From Candidatus Omnitrophota bacterium (lineage in GTDB: Bacteria > Hinthialibacterota > Hinthialibacteria > OLB16): a DNA stretch of 6,885 nucleotides. This document shows, in pieces, positions 5,912 to 6,885 of this stretch (positions are counted from its first letter, which is position 1; every line of letters starts with the position of its first letter). The stretch lies in assembly GCA_020632575.1 (NCBI GenBank), contig JACKFH010000088.1, forward strand, positions 1-6,885, read 5' to 3'. Under the pieces are notes generated by a model, which was not told the origin of the DNA, made no database searches, and worked only from the letters and a program-made list of their open reading frames with translations. A program made the translations under genes and the position numbers.

Positions 5912-6885
5912 ATGCTTTATCCCTTGGATTGGTTTGCGATTTTCCTTTATTTGGCGGTCCTTTTGGGGATGGGATTCTTTTTTTACCGGAAACAGGACTC
6001 AACCTCGGAGTACTTCCTAGCCGGAAGATCCCTCGGCTGGCTCCCCATCGGAGTCTCCCTCATGGCCACCCTGAATAGCGCGGTCGATTACATTGTCAGT
6101 CCCGCGCAAATCCTCGAGTTCGGAATTTGGATCACTCTCTGGAGCCTGATCCCGGCGGTCATCGTCTATCCCTTCATGGTGAAATTTGTCCTTCCGTTCT
6201 ATGCCCAGCTCCAACTATTCAGCGCCTACGAATACCTCGAGCGGCGATTCGATGTCCGTGTCCGTTCCATGACCGCTTTCGTATTTATTGTCTGGCGAAT
6301 CTGTTGGATGGCGGTGGCTGTCTACCTCCCCTCGTTTCTCCTGAGTACAACCACCGGTCTGCCTGTCGTTCCCACTGTGATGGTTCTCGGGGTCATTGCA
6401 ACACTTTACACCGTGATGGGCGGAATCCGCGCGGTAATCTGGACCGATGTCATGCAATGCGTGGTGATGTTCAGCGGGGTCAGCATCGCCCTCTACCTCA
6501 TCCTCTCCTCATTCCCGGGCGGCGTCGGGGAGGTTATTCAGGTCTGCCGCGATGAGGCCTTTCTTTACAAGGTTCCCCAAATCCAGGGAGTCGACGCGAC
6601 CTCCTCCTGGTGGGATTGGATGGTGGCTTACCTCCATCTGGATATGACCTTCACCAACCTCCTCATTGCCGGAACCATCGCCAAACTGGCTTTCTACACA
6701 GTCGACCAAATCATGGTCCAGCGCTACCTCACCGCCAAATCGGTCAAGGCGAGCAAGGACGCTTTCCTTTGCAACACGATCGCGTATGTCATCTATTGCC
6801 TTCTCTTTGTCGCCCTTGGCATGTGCCTCTTTACGTTTTACACCATCCACCCCTATCCCGAGGGGAAGACCTGGGATGACATGTT
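5912..6885 (+). CDS. Sodium:solute symporter family transporter (3' end missing)
   Basis: The frame is open from ATG 5912 to the right edge: 324 codons of a family usually about 450-600 residues long, so the C-terminal part lies outside the window. An in-frame TAG immediately precedes the ATG, making this the earliest start; AAGGA at 5896-5900 is an 11-base-spaced ribosome binding site. Sodium:solute symporter (SSS, TC 2.A.21) motifs are clear: EYFLAGRSLGWLPIGVSLMA at 33-52, followed by TLNSAVDYIVSPAQ; SAYEYLERRFD at 104-114; TLYTVMGGIRAVIWTDVMQ at 164-182, the family signature region; and DQIMVQRYLTAKSVKASKDA at 265-284. About eight membrane segments are visible, near residues 6-26, 43-63, 71-92, 122-145, 152-170, 176-200, 240-262 and 286-310. 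It should import a sugar, polyol, organic acid or similar solute with Na+ across the inner membrane. The divergent dehydrogenase and nearby LacI-type operator suggest a carbohydrate-related substrate. Confidence 0.93.
   Translation, partial: MLYPLDWFAIFLYLAVLLGMGFFFYRKQDSTSEYFLAGRSLGWLPIGVSLMATLNSAVDYIVSPAQILEFGIWITLWSLIPAVIVYPFMVKFVLPFYAQLQLFSAYEYLERRFDVRVRSMTAFVFIVWRICWMAVAVYLPSFLLSTTTGLPVVPTVMVLGVIATLYTVMGGIRAVIWTDVMQCVVMFSGVSIALYLILSSFPGGVGEVIQVCRDEAFLYKVPQIQGVDATSSWWDWMVAYLHLDMTFTNLLIAGTIAKLAFYTVDQIMVQRYLTAKSVKASKDAFLCNTIAYVIYCLLFVALGMCLFTFYTIHPYPEGKTWDDM

Overview
The window looks like part of a sugar or polysaccharide catabolism locus from an environmental, probably uncultured bacterium. 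G+C is moderate, in the mid-50s percent by eye. The combination of a secreted FG-GAP/VCBS propeller protein, a secreted GH32/43-like propeller protein with a C-terminal sandwich domain, a sodium:solute symporter and an Ldh_2-type dehydrogenase is common in Planctomycetes/Lentisphaerae-type and related candidate-phylum genomes. That assignment is an impression from gene content; no marker gene is present.

Layout. Three genes lie on the minus strand. Read in transcription order (right to left), these are a complete Ldh_2-family NAD(P)-dependent dehydrogenase (5656-4586), a complete secreted five-bladed-propeller glycosidase-like protein (4579-3062) and a secreted FG-GAP repeat protein (2575 to the left edge, cut off after 858 codons). 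The first two are 6 bp apart, and the stop codon of one overlaps the Shine-Dalgarno of the next. The third is separated by a 486-bp gap. A sodium:solute symporter gene (5912 to the right edge, cut off after 324 codons) runs divergently on the plus strand.

The two intergenic regions hold the least ordinary sequence. The 486-bp gap (2576-3061) contains at least five separate dyads: a perfect 28-bp inverted repeat enclosing a 146-bp element, two compact hairpins, a REP-like hairpin preceded by GTAG, and a hairpin with a short U-tract just upstream of the FG-GAP gene's ribosome binding site. The divergent promoter region (5657-5911) carries a perfect 14-bp palindrome, TGCAAACGTTTGCA, matching LacI/GalR-family operators, plus two more inverted repeats.

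Working model (inference): a LacI-type regulator outside the window controls uptake of a small sugar, polyol or sugar acid by the symporter and its oxidation or reduction by the dehydrogenase. The two exported propeller proteins act on or bind the parent glycan. The substrate cannot be read from the sequence. I saw no defence system, CRISPR array, transposase, rRNA or tRNA.
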